Both the position numbers and the translations under genes were made by a program. Below are positions 26,748 to 34,984 of a stretch of 64,000 bases of DNA, one piece after another (the first letter of the stretch is position 1; each line of letters opens with the position of its first letter). The notes beneath the pieces were generated by a model. The model ran no database searches and had not been told where the DNA came from. It saw only the letters and a program-made list of their open reading frames with translations. The stretch is from assembly GCF_001713355.1 (NCBI RefSeq), contig NZ_CP016448.1, positions 1,798,001-1,862,000 of the forward strand. Reading direction: 5' to 3'. Source of the DNA: Methyloversatilis sp. RAC08. Its GTDB lineage: Bacteria > Pseudomonadota > Gammaproteobacteria > Burkholderiales > Rhodocyclaceae.

Positions 26748-27617
26748 ATGTCACTGATCGATATCTCAGCCGACTTTTTCGACGCATCCGCCTTGACCTT
26801 CGAAAGCCCGCCCGCCCGTCAGCCCGTCAGCAACGCCTCCGACAGCGGCCTGCGCGCCGGGCTGCGCATGAGCTGGCGCATCTCGCGTCTGGCCGTGCAT
26901 CTGGCCGACGGTTGCGCCCGCGTGGCGCTGATCTATCCGCTGGTGTCGGCGCGCACGCAGCGCAAGATCAAGGCGCAGTGGTCGCGCCGCCTGCTGCGCG
27001 TGCTCGGCGTCGAACTGCAGGCCGGCGGACCGCTGCCGCGTCCGGGCCAGCTGCTGGTGAGCAATCACATCTCATGGGTGGACGTGTTCGTCATCAACGC
27101 GATTTCGCCGCTCGGCTTTGTCTGCAAGGACGAAATCCGCAGCTGGCCGGTACTGGGCTGGCTGGTCGCACGCAATGAAACGGTATTCATCCGGCGCACC
27201 AGCCGCAACTCGGCGGCCGAAGTGCGCAACACGCTGGTCAGCGCGTTGAGCTGCGGGCGCAGCGTCATGGTGTTTCCGGAAGGCACGACCACCGACGGGC
27301 GCAGCGTGCTGCCGTTTCGCGCCGCGATGTTCCAGGCGGCGATCGATGCCGGCCGCGCGGTCAAGCCGGTGCGCCTGAGCTACCTCGACATGCACGGCGA
27401 GCTGTCCGAAGCCGCGCTGTACATCGGCGACACCACTTTCTGGCAATCGGTGTGCCGGCTCGCCCGCGCGCCGCGCACCGTGGCACGGGTCGAACTGCTG
27501 CCGTCTTTGCCCACGCACGGCCACACCCGCCAGCATCTGGCCCGCACCACGCACGCCACCGTGTCCGGTCTAGAAGCCCCGGCAACTGACCACGCGCCGG
27601 CCGAACCCGCGAACTGA
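26748..27617 (+). CDS. olsA: Lyso-ornithine lipid O-acyltransferase (OlsA-like PlsC)
   Basis: This is a 289-residue acyltransferase of the PlsC family with motif I NHISWVD, motif II IRRTSRN, and motif III FPEGTTTDG. The first 60 residues are a variable extension followed by a possible membrane-associating helix. Next to OlsB it most likely adds the second acyl chain to lyso-ornithine lipid; a general 1-acylglycerol-3-phosphate acyltransferase is the alternative. GCGAGGA lies upstream of the ATG. The C-terminal 40 residues are rich in His, Thr and Ala and look disordered. Confidence 0.87.
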   Translation: MSLIDISADFFDASALTFESPPARQPVSNASDSGLRAGLRMSWRISRLAVHLADGCARVALIYPLVSARTQRKIKAQWSRRLLRVLGVELQAGGPLPRPGQLLVSNHISWVDVFVINAISPLGFVCKDEIRSWPVLGWLVARNETVFIRRTSRNSAAEVRNTLVSALSCGRSVMVFPEGTTTDGRSVLPFRAAMFQAAIDAGRAVKPVRLSYLDMHGELSEAALYIGDTTFWQSVCRLARAPRTVARVELLPSLPTHGHTRQHLARTTHATVSGLEAPATDHAPAEPAN

Positions 27618-27715
27618 CGCCGCGCCGGGCGCCGCAGGGCGGCGCGCGGTCTATACTCGGCACGCCTGCCAGAACGGATGACCGGCCGGTCATCGGGCAG
27701 CGCCGGAGCCAGCCG

Positions 27716-30337
27716 TTGAAGATCTTTCTGTCCTACGCGTCGGAAATACGCGCGCGTGCCGAAGGCGTGAATGCCGCGCTGCAGGCCGCCGGACACGACG
27801 TATTCTTCGACCGAGAAGACCTGCCGGCCGGCCTGAACTACGACGACCGCATCCGCAGCGCCATCGAAAGCAGCGACCTGTTCGTGTTCCTGCTGTCGCC
27901 CGCAGCGGTCGCCGAAGGCCACTACACCCGCACCGAATTGAAGATCGCCCGCCGCCGCTGGCCGGATCCGGCCGGCCATGTGCTGCCGGTGATGGTCGAA
28001 GCCACCCCGTTCAGTGCCCTGCCGCCCTATCTGGGCTCGGTCACCGTACTGGTACCGGAAGGCAATCTGGCGGCCGAGGTCGTATTGGCGGTGGCCGACA
28101 TCGAGCGACTGCCTTCCCATGCAGCGACCGAACCGGACGCGGTCACCCCACCACCCGACTCGCCCGACGCCACGCCCACCTATGCCTCGCTGAAGGTGCG
28201 CTTTTCCTATGCCGAGGCCGGCCGCTACACAGTGGATATCAACAGCCCGCAGGCGGTCGACGGCTTCAGCGGAGACTGCGCGATCGACGCACCGGCGATC
28301 GAGGATGCGATGCGTGGCGCGGCGGTCGGCGACACGCTGCGCCGCCCGCCCGGGGCGCTGGCCCACAATGGCCTGCCCACGGCGGCACAGGCACGTGATG
28401 CCGGCACCCTGCTGTACCGGGCGCTGTTCGGACCGACGCTCAGGACGGGCATCGAAGACAGCCTGCGCGCCATCGATCCGCAGCAGGGCAAGGGCCTGCG
28501 CTTCGTCATCGACACCACCGACACGCCGGAACTGGGTCGTCTGCCGTGGGAATTCCTGTACAGCCCGGAGAAGGACGACTTCCTGTTCTCCGACCGCATG
28601 AAGCCGGTGGTGCGCTGGCTCGACGTCGATGAACCGACACCGACGCTGAGCATTTCGCCGCCGCTGCGCGTGCTGATCGCATTCGCCGCTCCGGGCGGTC
28701 TGGCGCCCTTGAGCATCGGCGACGAACTGGCGCGGCTAGACCAGGCGCTGGCGCCGCTGACCAAGCGCGGCCTGATCGGCATCACGCGGCTGGAGAACGC
28801 GACCCTGGAGCGGCTGGACGACGCGCTGCTGACGGTGCGACCGCACGTGCTGCATTTCATCGGCCACGGTGACTTCAACGGCGGCGACGGCCTGCTGCTG
28901 CTGGAAAGCGATACGCCCGACCGCGCGCCCGACCCGCTGACCGGGCGCAGGCTCGGCGTGCTGTTGCGCAATCATCTGGCCAATCTGCGGCTGGTGTTCC
29001 TGAACAGCTGCATGGGTGGCGCGGTATCGCCGGTCGACCCGTTCGGCGGCATCGCGCAGACCCTGATCCGGCGCGGCGTGCCGGCGGTGATCGCGATGCA
29101 GTTCGCGATTCCCGACAAGGCTGCGGTCGAGCTGTCACGTCACTTCTATCGCTATCTCGCCGCCGGCCAGCCGGTAGACGCCGCACTGACATCGGCACGC
29201 GCCTTCCTGTTCGCCCGCGGTCACGAGGTCGAGTGGGGCGCACCGGCGCTGCACATGCGCTCGCCGGACGGGCGGCTGTTCACGATTGCCCCTCCCGCCA
29301 CACCCGCTGTTGTTCCGCTCGCCGTCCCGGTGGCCTTGCCCGCTGTCGAACCGGAGGCAGCGCCTGTCCGTGAGCCCGGTGCGTCACACGCCGCTGCGCC
29401 GGAAGCCGCTCAGGAACAAGCACCACCCTCCCTGGCGCCGGTAACCGTCCCCGTACCAGAGACGGTACCGATCGCCGCACGCTCGTCCCGGACCCTGCTC
29501 TATGGCGCGCTGGCTGCGCTGCTGTTGCTGGTGATCGGTGTCGCGCTGCTGACCTTCAACGCCTCTGACCTCGCCCCGTCCTCCGCTGAGCCTGCCGGCA
29601 CAGCGCCAGCTGCCCGACCGGTCTCTGCGCCCGAAACGCAGGCCGAGCGCACTCGTCTTGCGGTCGCTCAGGCCATCGCGCAACTGGAGGCAGGTCAAGA
29701 TGTTGCGGCAGCGGCCACCCTGCAGGAATTGCTGCGGCTCGATCCGGATGCGCTCGATCCGGCGTCGCTCGGCGCTGATGCACAACGCCTGAGCGTGCTG
29801 CTGTGGGACGCGGCGCAGCGCGCCGCAGACCCTGCGCTCGGCGCGCTGTTCGCGCACTTGTCCGGGTGGGTGGGCAACGTGGTAGCGAGCGCAGGTGAGC
29901 CCCCCGATTTCGCCGTCGACAGCAAGGTCGAACCGGCGGCCGGCACCGATCGGGGCGAAGCGCTTTACACCGTGCGCCGCGGCGACACGCTCGAAGGCAT
30001 CGCGAAGCGGCTGCTCGGTGATGCGCGGGAATGGACATTCATCCTCGAGCGGCACAATGCCGCCAGCGCACTGGCGCCCGGACTGCGGCGGATCAGCGAC
30101 CCCGATTACATACTGGCCGGCGAGTATCTGGCCGTGCCGGTGACCGCCGACGAGGCCGGTCTGCCCGGGTGGCCCTACCACGTGCAGCCGGGCGATTCGC
30201 TGTGGGGCATTGCAACGCGCATGTATGGCCAGGGTCGGCTCTGGCCGCGCATTGCGGACGCAAACACCGACACGGTGCCCGACCCCTCACGCCTTCAGCC
30301 CGGGCTTCTGCTGTTCGTCCCCGCCCCTGCGCGCTGA
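27716..30337 (+). CDS. TIR-CHAT-transmembrane-LysM multidomain protein
   Basis: This 873-residue protein starts at TTG 27716 with GGAG nearby. Residues 1-130 are a TIR domain (KIFLSYASE start, FFDREDLPAG, and E74 in YTRTELKIARR at the position of the NADase glutamate). About 235-520 is a CHAT peptidase domain with the caspase-like dyad H384 (HFIGHGDF) and C432 (FLNSCMGG). After a Pro/Ala-rich linker comes one membrane helix at about 594-614, then a helical stretch, then two LysM domains starting at 751 (YTVRRGDTLEGIA) and 821 (YHVQPGDSLWGIA). If the TIR and CHAT parts are cytoplasmic, the LysM modules face the periplasm and peptidoglycan. I know of no characterised protein with this order. 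A wall-stress-triggered effector is an inference. Confidence 0.9.
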   Translation: MKIFLSYASEIRARAEGVNAALQAAGHDVFFDREDLPAGLNYDDRIRSAIESSDLFVFLLSPAAVAEGHYTRTELKIARRRWPDPAGHVLPVMVEATPFSALPPYLGSVTVLVPEGNLAAEVVLAVADIERLPSHAATEPDAVTPPPDSPDATPTYASLKVRFSYAEAGRYTVDINSPQAVDGFSGDCAIDAPAIEDAMRGAAVGDTLRRPPGALAHNGLPTAAQARDAGTLLYRALFGPTLRTGIEDSLRAIDPQQGKGLRFVIDTTDTPELGRLPWEFLYSPEKDDFLFSDRMKPVVRWLDVDEPTPTLSISPPLRVLIAFAAPGGLAPLSIGDELARLDQALAPLTKRGLIGITRLENATLERLDDALLTVRPHVLHFIGHGDFNGGDGLLLLESDTPDRAPDPLTGRRLGVLLRNHLANLRLVFLNSCMGGAVSPVDPFGGIAQTLIRRGVPAVIAMQFAIPDKAAVELSRHFYRYLAAGQPVDAALTSARAFLFARGHEVEWGAPALHMRSPDGRLFTIAPPATPAVVPLAVPVALPAVEPEAAPVREPGASHAAAPEAAQEQAPPSLAPVTVPVPETVPIAARSSRTLLYGALAALLLLVIGVALLTFNASDLAPSSAEPAGTAPAARPVSAPETQAERTRLAVAQAIAQLEAGQDVAAAATLQELLRLDPDALDPASLGADAQRLSVLLWDAAQRAADPALGALFAHLSGWVGNVVASAGEPPDFAVDSKVEPAAGTDRGEALYTVRRGDTLEGIAKRLLGDAREWTFILERHNAASALAPGLRRISDPDYILAGEYLAVPVTADEAGLPGWPYHVQPGDSLWGIATRMYGQGRLWPRIADANTDTVPDPSRLQPGLLLFVPAPAR

Positions 30338-30444
30338 GAGCCCGTCACCCCGTTGACCCCGATCAAAGGCCGTACGCAGCGGGCGCGTACTGTGGAACCG
30401 ACGCGCAACACCCATGCTGCGCGCGGCTTTCAGGGGGAAGATTG

Positions 30445-30951
30445 ATGATTCAGTACGTAACAGGCGACATTCTGCTGAGCCAGGCTCAGGTCATTGCGCA
30501 CGGCATCGCGCCGCAGGAACACTTCGACCACGGTCTCGCGCTGGCGCTGCGCGAACGCTGGCCATCAATGGCGCGCGACTACCGGCACGCGCAGCGCGGC
30601 CAGCACCTGGACGCCGGCACGGTATGGTCCTGGGCCGGCGTGGATAGCGACGGCAGCACACGCACCATCCTCAATCTGCTGACCCAGAAAATGGTGGGTG
30701 AAGGTCCGGCCGCACGACCCGGCAAGGCCACGCTGGAATCGGTCAACCACGCACTGAAGGCGCTGGCGCGCTACGCCGGTTCCACCGGCGTCACCAGCAT
30801 CGCATTGCCGCGACTGGCCACGGGTGTCGGCGGCATGGACTGGGCCGACGTGAAGCCTCTGGTCGAGCAGCACCTCGGCGTACTGGGCGTTCCGGTCATC
30901 GTCTATGAAACCTATCACCCGGGCGTGGTGGCGAACGAACGGCTGAACTGA
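30445..30951 (+). CDS. Macro-domain protein, DarG/TARG1-like
   Basis: This single macro domain has 168 residues. The adenine-ribose pocket is seen as YVTGDILLSQAQVIAHG near the start; the substrate loop and Lys region LNLLTQKMVGEGP and the later PRLATGVGGMDWADV resemble the DNA ADP-ribosyl hydrolase DarG and human TARG1. The Lys in TQK sits where TARG1 has its catalytic lysine, but the TARG1 Asp position is Gly. GGGGGAAG precedes ATG 30445. No DarT toxin gene is adjacent; the upstream neighbour is the TIR-CHAT-LysM gene 107 bases away. Binding or hydrolysis of ADP-ribose adducts is expected; the target is unknown. Confidence 0.88.
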   Translation: MIQYVTGDILLSQAQVIAHGIAPQEHFDHGLALALRERWPSMARDYRHAQRGQHLDAGTVWSWAGVDSDGSTRTILNLLTQKMVGEGPAARPGKATLESVNHALKALARYAGSTGVTSIALPRLATGVGGMDWADVKPLVEQHLGVLGVPVIVYETYHPGVVANERLN

Positions 30952-30958
30952 GCTGGCG

Positions 30959-32500
30959 CTACAACCGGTCGAGATTGTCCAGCATGTCGGCCGCGCGATT
31001 GCGGAGCGCGTCGCGCTCCGCATCGCCGATGCGCTGCAGGTTCTTCACCATCAGCGCGGTGCGCGGATTGCCCGCAAAGGCCGTCTCATGGCGGTCGAGA
31101 AAGTGCCAGTACAGCGTGGTGACCGGACAGGCGCGCTCGCCGGTGCGCTCGGTCGGCCTGTAGCGGCAGCCGTCGCAGTAATTGCTCATGCGCTGGATGT
31201 AGGCGCCGCTCGCCACATAAGGTTTGCTGGTGAAGCGGCCGCCGTTGGCGTAAAGGGTCATGCCGGCCACGTTGGGCAGTTCGACCCATTCGACCGCATC
31301 GACATAGACCGCCAGATACCAGTCCTCGACCTGCTGCGGTTCGATCTCCGCCAGCAGCGCGAACTGGCCGGTCACCATGAGCCGCTGGATGTGGTGCGCG
31401 TAGCCGTACTGCAGCGTCTGACCGATGGCTGCGCGCATGCACTGCATGTGCGTGTCGCCGGTCCAGTACCAGCGTGGCAGTGCGCGCGCGTGGCCGAAAT
31501 GGTTGGCGTCGCGCAGGCCGGGCATGTCGAGCCAGTACATGCCGCGGATGAATTCGCGCCAGCCCAGCACCTGCCGCACGAAGCCTTCGACTGACTGCAG
31601 CGGCAGGCGATACCGCTGCATGGCATCGATCGCCGCCGCGATCACCTCGCGCGGGCCGATCAGTTTCAGATTCATCGCCGCGCTGATGCGGGCGTGCCAC
31701 AGCCAGGGCTGGCCGGTCCACATCGCGTCCTGATGGTGGCCGAACAATTCGAGCCGGTGCTCGACGAAATCGGCGAGCGCGGCCAGTGCGTCGTCGCGGG
31801 TGACCGGCCAGTCGAAGTGTGCAGTCGAACCCGGGTGATCGGCCAAGCGTGCTTCGACCAGATCGATCACGCCGCGCGTCACGTCATCAGGCGGGAAGGC
31901 GAGCGGCGCCGGCACGAGGCCGGGGCCGCGCTTGCCGAAGCCGGCACGGTTGTCGGCGTCGAAATTCCAGCGCCCGCCGGCCGGCTCGCCGCCCTCCATC
32001 AGCACGGCGTGCCGCTCGCGCATGTGGCGGTAGAAGAACTCCATGCGCGGCTGCTTGTATTTGCGCGCCCAGTCGGCGAAACCCTGGCGCGACATCATGA
32101 AGTGCAGGTCGTCGCGCAGGTCGAGCGTGATTCCGTTGCTGGAACACAGCGCGCGGATCGCCTGCTCCAGCCGCCATTCACCGGGCTCGACCAGCACCAG
32201 CCTGCGCGCTTGGTGCTGCGTCAGCCGGGCGGCGAGGATATCGACCAGCGCCGCTTCGGCGTCGTCGCCGAGCGCGCGGTAATCCACCGTCCAGCCGCGT
32301 GCGCGCAGACCCTGCGCGAAATGCCGCATGGCGGTCAGGAAAAGCACCGTACGCGCCTTGTGGCTCCAGACGTGGGTCGATTCGCCAGCCGCCTCAATCA
32401 TCAGCACGGCATCGCTCGCCGGATCGAAGCCAGCGAAGGCGGCGGAATCCGCGTCGAGCTGGTCGCCCAACACGAGTACCAGATGACGCATTTCAGCCAT
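30959..32500 (-). CDS. Iron-sulfur cryptochrome/photolyase (FeS-BCP, (6-4) photolyase type)
   Basis: This 513-residue flavoprotein begins with LVLVLGDQLD, as prokaryotic (6-4) photolyases do. Four cysteines at 354, 442, 445 and 458 have the same spacing as the 4Fe-4S ligands of Agrobacterium PhrB. The FAD-binding C-terminal half includes WREFIRGMYW and YGYAHHIQRLMVTGQFALL. It repairs (6-4) photoproducts or senses blue light. It is convergent with the macro gene (7 bases apart) and overlaps its DUF2256 partner gene by 8 bases. Confidence 0.94.
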   Translation of the reverse strand: MAEMRHLVLVLGDQLDADSAAFAGFDPASDAVLMIEAAGESTHVWSHKARTVLFLTAMRHFAQGLRARGWTVDYRALGDDAEAALVDILAARLTQHQARRLVLVEPGEWRLEQAIRALCSSNGITLDLRDDLHFMMSRQGFADWARKYKQPRMEFFYRHMRERHAVLMEGGEPAGGRWNFDADNRAGFGKRGPGLVPAPLAFPPDDVTRGVIDLVEARLADHPGSTAHFDWPVTRDDALAALADFVEHRLELFGHHQDAMWTGQPWLWHARISAAMNLKLIGPREVIAAAIDAMQRYRLPLQSVEGFVRQVLGWREFIRGMYWLDMPGLRDANHFGHARALPRWYWTGDTHMQCMRAAIGQTLQYGYAHHIQRLMVTGQFALLAEIEPQQVEDWYLAVYVDAVEWVELPNVAGMTLYANGGRFTSKPYVASGAYIQRMSNYCDGCRYRPTERTGERACPVTTLYWHFLDRHETAFAGNPRTALMVKNLQRIGDAERDALRNRAADMLDNLDRL

Positions 32501-32651
32501 GCGCCATCCCCCTGCGACGGCAGGCGTCCGAACAGTATTTCACCTGCGCCCAGTTCTTTGCCCAGGACTTGCGCCAGGTCATTTCTCGGCCGCAAGCGAT
32601 GCAGGGCCGGCTGGGGAGCGACTGCTTGTTGCCTTTGAAATGGAGGGTCAT
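32493..32651 (-). CDS. DUF2256 zinc-ribbon-like small protein
   Basis: This 52-residue product carries two Cys pairs, PCIACGREM and KYCSDACRRR, and the tryptophan-rich middle TWRKSWAKNW that defines DUF2256. I chose ATG 32651 because the family is about this size; the frame is open 126 bases further. Its stop overlaps the photolyase start by 8 bases. DUF2256 genes are commonly found beside or fused to cryptochromes of this class, so it probably supports that enzyme. Confidence 0.88.
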   Translation of the reverse strand: MTLHFKGNKQSLPSRPCIACGREMTWRKSWAKNWAQVKYCSDACRRRGMAHG

Positions 32652-32793
32652 GGCGCGCCGGGGAAAACAGGACGAGAGGAAGACCGGTAGTTCGCCAGCC
32701 GGTTTCACGACGCAGGGGATTTTTTGCCGCGTACGGCGATCCACCCCGGACCATTGCGGAAATCCGATACAAATCATGGCTCAAGCTCGAGCC

Positions 32794-32823
32794 TTGAAAG
32801 GCGTTAAAAACAGTGACGATACC
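32794..32823 (+). promoter_or_regulatory. Possible sigma-70 promoter of the GGDEF gene
   Basis: TTGAAA (32794-32799) and GATACC (32818-32823) are 18 bases apart, 13 bases before the ATG. The -10 match is partial. If used, the mRNA would have almost no leader. The 184 bases between the divergent DUF2256 and GGDEF genes hold nothing else that I can name. Confidence 0.3.
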
Positions 32824-32835
32824 TGTTGAGCGCCG

Positions 32836-33957
32836 ATGAAGACCGCACCCCTGCCTGCCAACGAAGTACAGCGCCTGCACGCGCTGCACCGCCTCGATCT
32901 GCTCGATACCGAGCCCGAGCCGGCTTTCGACGACCTGACGATGCTCGCCTCGCAGATCTGCGAGATGCCGATCGCACTGGTATCGCTGGTGGACGCCGAG
33001 CGGCAATGGTTCAAGTCGCGCTGCGGACTGCAGGCGAGCGAAACATCTCGTGATGTTTCGATGTGTGCCCATGCCTTCAACGAACAGGGCGGACTGCTCG
33101 TCGTGCCGGATACATGGCTCGACGAACGCTTCGCTGACAGCCCACTGGTGGTCGGCGAACCGCATATCCGCTTCTATGGAGGTGTGGTGCTGTGGTCGCC
33201 GGACGGCCTGCCGCTGGGTGCGCTGTGCGTGATCGACCATCGTCCGAGCACGCTGGACGCGTCGCAGCAGCGCGCATTGAAGGCACTGGCGCGGCAGGCC
33301 GAGGCGCAGATGCATCTGCGGCTGCGCGTGCGCGAGTTGCGCGAGACGACGCTCGCGCTGCAGCGCCAGAAATCGCTGCTGATGCAGCAGCACCATGCAC
33401 TGGAAGAGCGCTGCGAACAACTCGCGGTCGAGGCCCGCGTCGATGCGCTGACCGGCGTCGGCTCGCGGCGCGACGCCGATCATCGACTCGGCGACGAATT
33501 CCGCGTTGCACTCACGCTGAATCTGCCGCTGTCGGTTGCGCTGATCGATATCGACCGCTTCAAGCAGGTGAACGACACCTACGGCCACGCACGGGGCGAC
33601 GAAATGCTGCGTCAGGTTGCACGCAAGCTGGCGTCGGAATTGCGCAGTGACGACTACCTCGCGCGTTTCGGCGGAGAGGAATTTGTCGTCATGCTGCCCA
33701 ATACGCCAGCCGAATTGGCGCGGAAGATTTCCGAGCGCCTGCGCCGCGCGGTCGAAACCGGACCGTGGCAAGCGCCGGACGAACTGACGGTAAGTATCGG
33801 TTTCGCCTGCGCTGACGCGCACGCAGCCTCGATAGACGCCCTGATCGCAGCGGCCGACGCCGCGCTGTACCGGGCCAAGGACAACGGCCGCAACCGGGTG
33901 GAGGCGGCGACCGATACCACGCCGGGCAGCCCCGGCGAATGTCTGGTCGAACGCTGA
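32836..33957 (+). CDS. GAF-GGDEF diguanylate cyclase
   Basis: The 373 residues contain an N-terminal GAF domain (about 20-165; FDDLTMLASQICEMPIALVS, SRDVSMCAHA, FYGGVVLWSPDGLPLGALCV) and a GGDEF domain from about 205. The catalytic motif is GGEEF at 279-283, and the product-inhibition site RSDD lies five residues before it, so feedback by c-di-GMP is likely. DIDRFKQVNDTYGH is intact. No membrane segment is visible. The sensory ligand of the GAF domain is unknown. The gene stops 4 bases from the convergent apbE. Confidence 0.94.
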   Translation: MKTAPLPANEVQRLHALHRLDLLDTEPEPAFDDLTMLASQICEMPIALVSLVDAERQWFKSRCGLQASETSRDVSMCAHAFNEQGGLLVVPDTWLDERFADSPLVVGEPHIRFYGGVVLWSPDGLPLGALCVIDHRPSTLDASQQRALKALARQAEAQMHLRLRVRELRETTLALQRQKSLLMQQHHALEERCEQLAVEARVDALTGVGSRRDADHRLGDEFRVALTLNLPLSVALIDIDRFKQVNDTYGHARGDEMLRQVARKLASELRSDDYLARFGGEEFVVMLPNTPAELARKISERLRRAVETGPWQAPDELTVSIGFACADAHAASIDALIAAADAALYRAKDNGRNRVEAATDTTPGSPGECLVER

Positions 33958-33961
33958 GCCC

Positions 33962-34984
33962 TCAGCGCAGCCGCGCCTGCATGTCGGATGTGGCGACCAC
34001 GCTGCCATCCTGATCGACGCGCAGCGCATGACTGACGCCCATGCGCGCGGCCAGCGCCTGCCAGGCGTCGCGCCCGGCGATGAACAGCGGCTTGCTGTCG
34101 GCGTCCGAGCGCGCACCGGCATCGGGCGCAGCAGGAATCAGCACGGTCAGCGACTGCGTGTGGCGCACCGGCTGGCCGTCGCGCGGATCGATCAGATGGC
34201 ACAGCCGCTCGCCATCGAGCTCGAAGTAGCGCTGGTAGTCACCCGATGTGCCGATGGCTTCGCCGTCGCGCAGCTCGACGCTGGCAAGTGCCTCGGACTT
34301 GCGCGGGTGCTGGATGCCGACGCGCCACGGCTGGTCACCCTTGGCGCCCAGCGCCAGCACGTTGCCGCCGATATTGATCAGTGCGTTGCGCACGCCGCGC
34401 GCGCGCAGCAGGGCGGCCGCACGGTCGAGCGCGTAGCCCTTGGCATAGCCGCCCAGGTCGAACTGCACGGCGCCGTTGCGGCTGCCCAGACGATGACCGC
34501 CGGCCGGCCCGGCGTCGATATCGACATCGGCCATGCGCGGCCGCGCCGCGATCAACGCCGCCAGCGTCGCCGCATCGGGCCGCCGCGGCAGGAATTCGTC
34601 GGCATGGAAACCCCAGGCACCGATCAGCGCGCCGGCGGCCGGATTGAACAGGTCTTCGCCGCGCAGCGCCGTGGTCTTTACATCAGCCAGCAACTGCGCC
34701 ATCTCGTCATCGATGTCGGCCGGCTCGCCGGCGGCGATGGCCGCGTTGATGCGTGTCAGCTCCGACGGCTGCCAGGCGTGCAGCAGGCGGTGCAGGCGGT
34801 CGAATTCGCGCAGCACCTCACCCAGCGCGTCACGCGCCTGCGCGCGATCGACGCCGTAGACGACGACTTCGACCCGGGTACCGAACACGAAGGATTCCTG
34901 CCGCTCGACCGGATCGCGCGCGCAGCCCGCGAGCAGCCCGCACAGCCACAGCAGCGCGAGGACGGCGCTAGCGCGTTGCCGCAC
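33962..34984 (-). CDS. apbE: FAD:protein FMN transferase (ApbE)
   Basis: ApbE attaches FMN to Thr/Ser of target flavoproteins outside the cytoplasm. From GTG 34984 the product has 340 residues and begins with a lipoprotein signal ending in the lipobox LLAGC. Family motifs are FDLGGYAKGYALDRAA, LINIGGNVLALG, GTSGDYQRYFELDG and HLIDPRDGQPV. An ATG at 35017 would add eleven residues before the signal. The start lies inside the end of gshB, so the two overlap. No flavoprotein target gene (nqrC, rnfG, FMN-bind) is in the window. Confidence 0.93.
   Translation of the reverse strand: MRQRASAVLALLWLCGLLAGCARDPVERQESFVFGTRVEVVVYGVDRAQARDALGEVLREFDRLHRLLHAWQPSELTRINAAIAAGEPADIDDEMAQLLADVKTTALRGEDLFNPAAGALIGAWGFHADEFLPRRPDAATLAALIAARPRMADVDIDAGPAGGHRLGSRNGAVQFDLGGYAKGYALDRAAALLRARGVRNALINIGGNVLALGAKGDQPWRVGIQHPRKSEALASVELRDGEAIGTSGDYQRYFELDGERLCHLIDPRDGQPVRHTQSLTVLIPAAPDAGARSDADSKPLFIAGRDAWQALAARMGVSHALRVDQDGSVVATSDMQARLR

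Noticed and set aside
27716-30951. Thoeris-type defence system
   Set aside because: A TIR protein is present, but no ThsA-like NADase with SIR2 or SLOG domain lies nearby, and the CHAT and LysM fusion is not Thoeris.
30445-30951. Complete DarTG toxin-antitoxin pair
   Set aside because: The macro domain is DarG-like, but no DarT ADP-ribosyltransferase gene is adjacent on either side.
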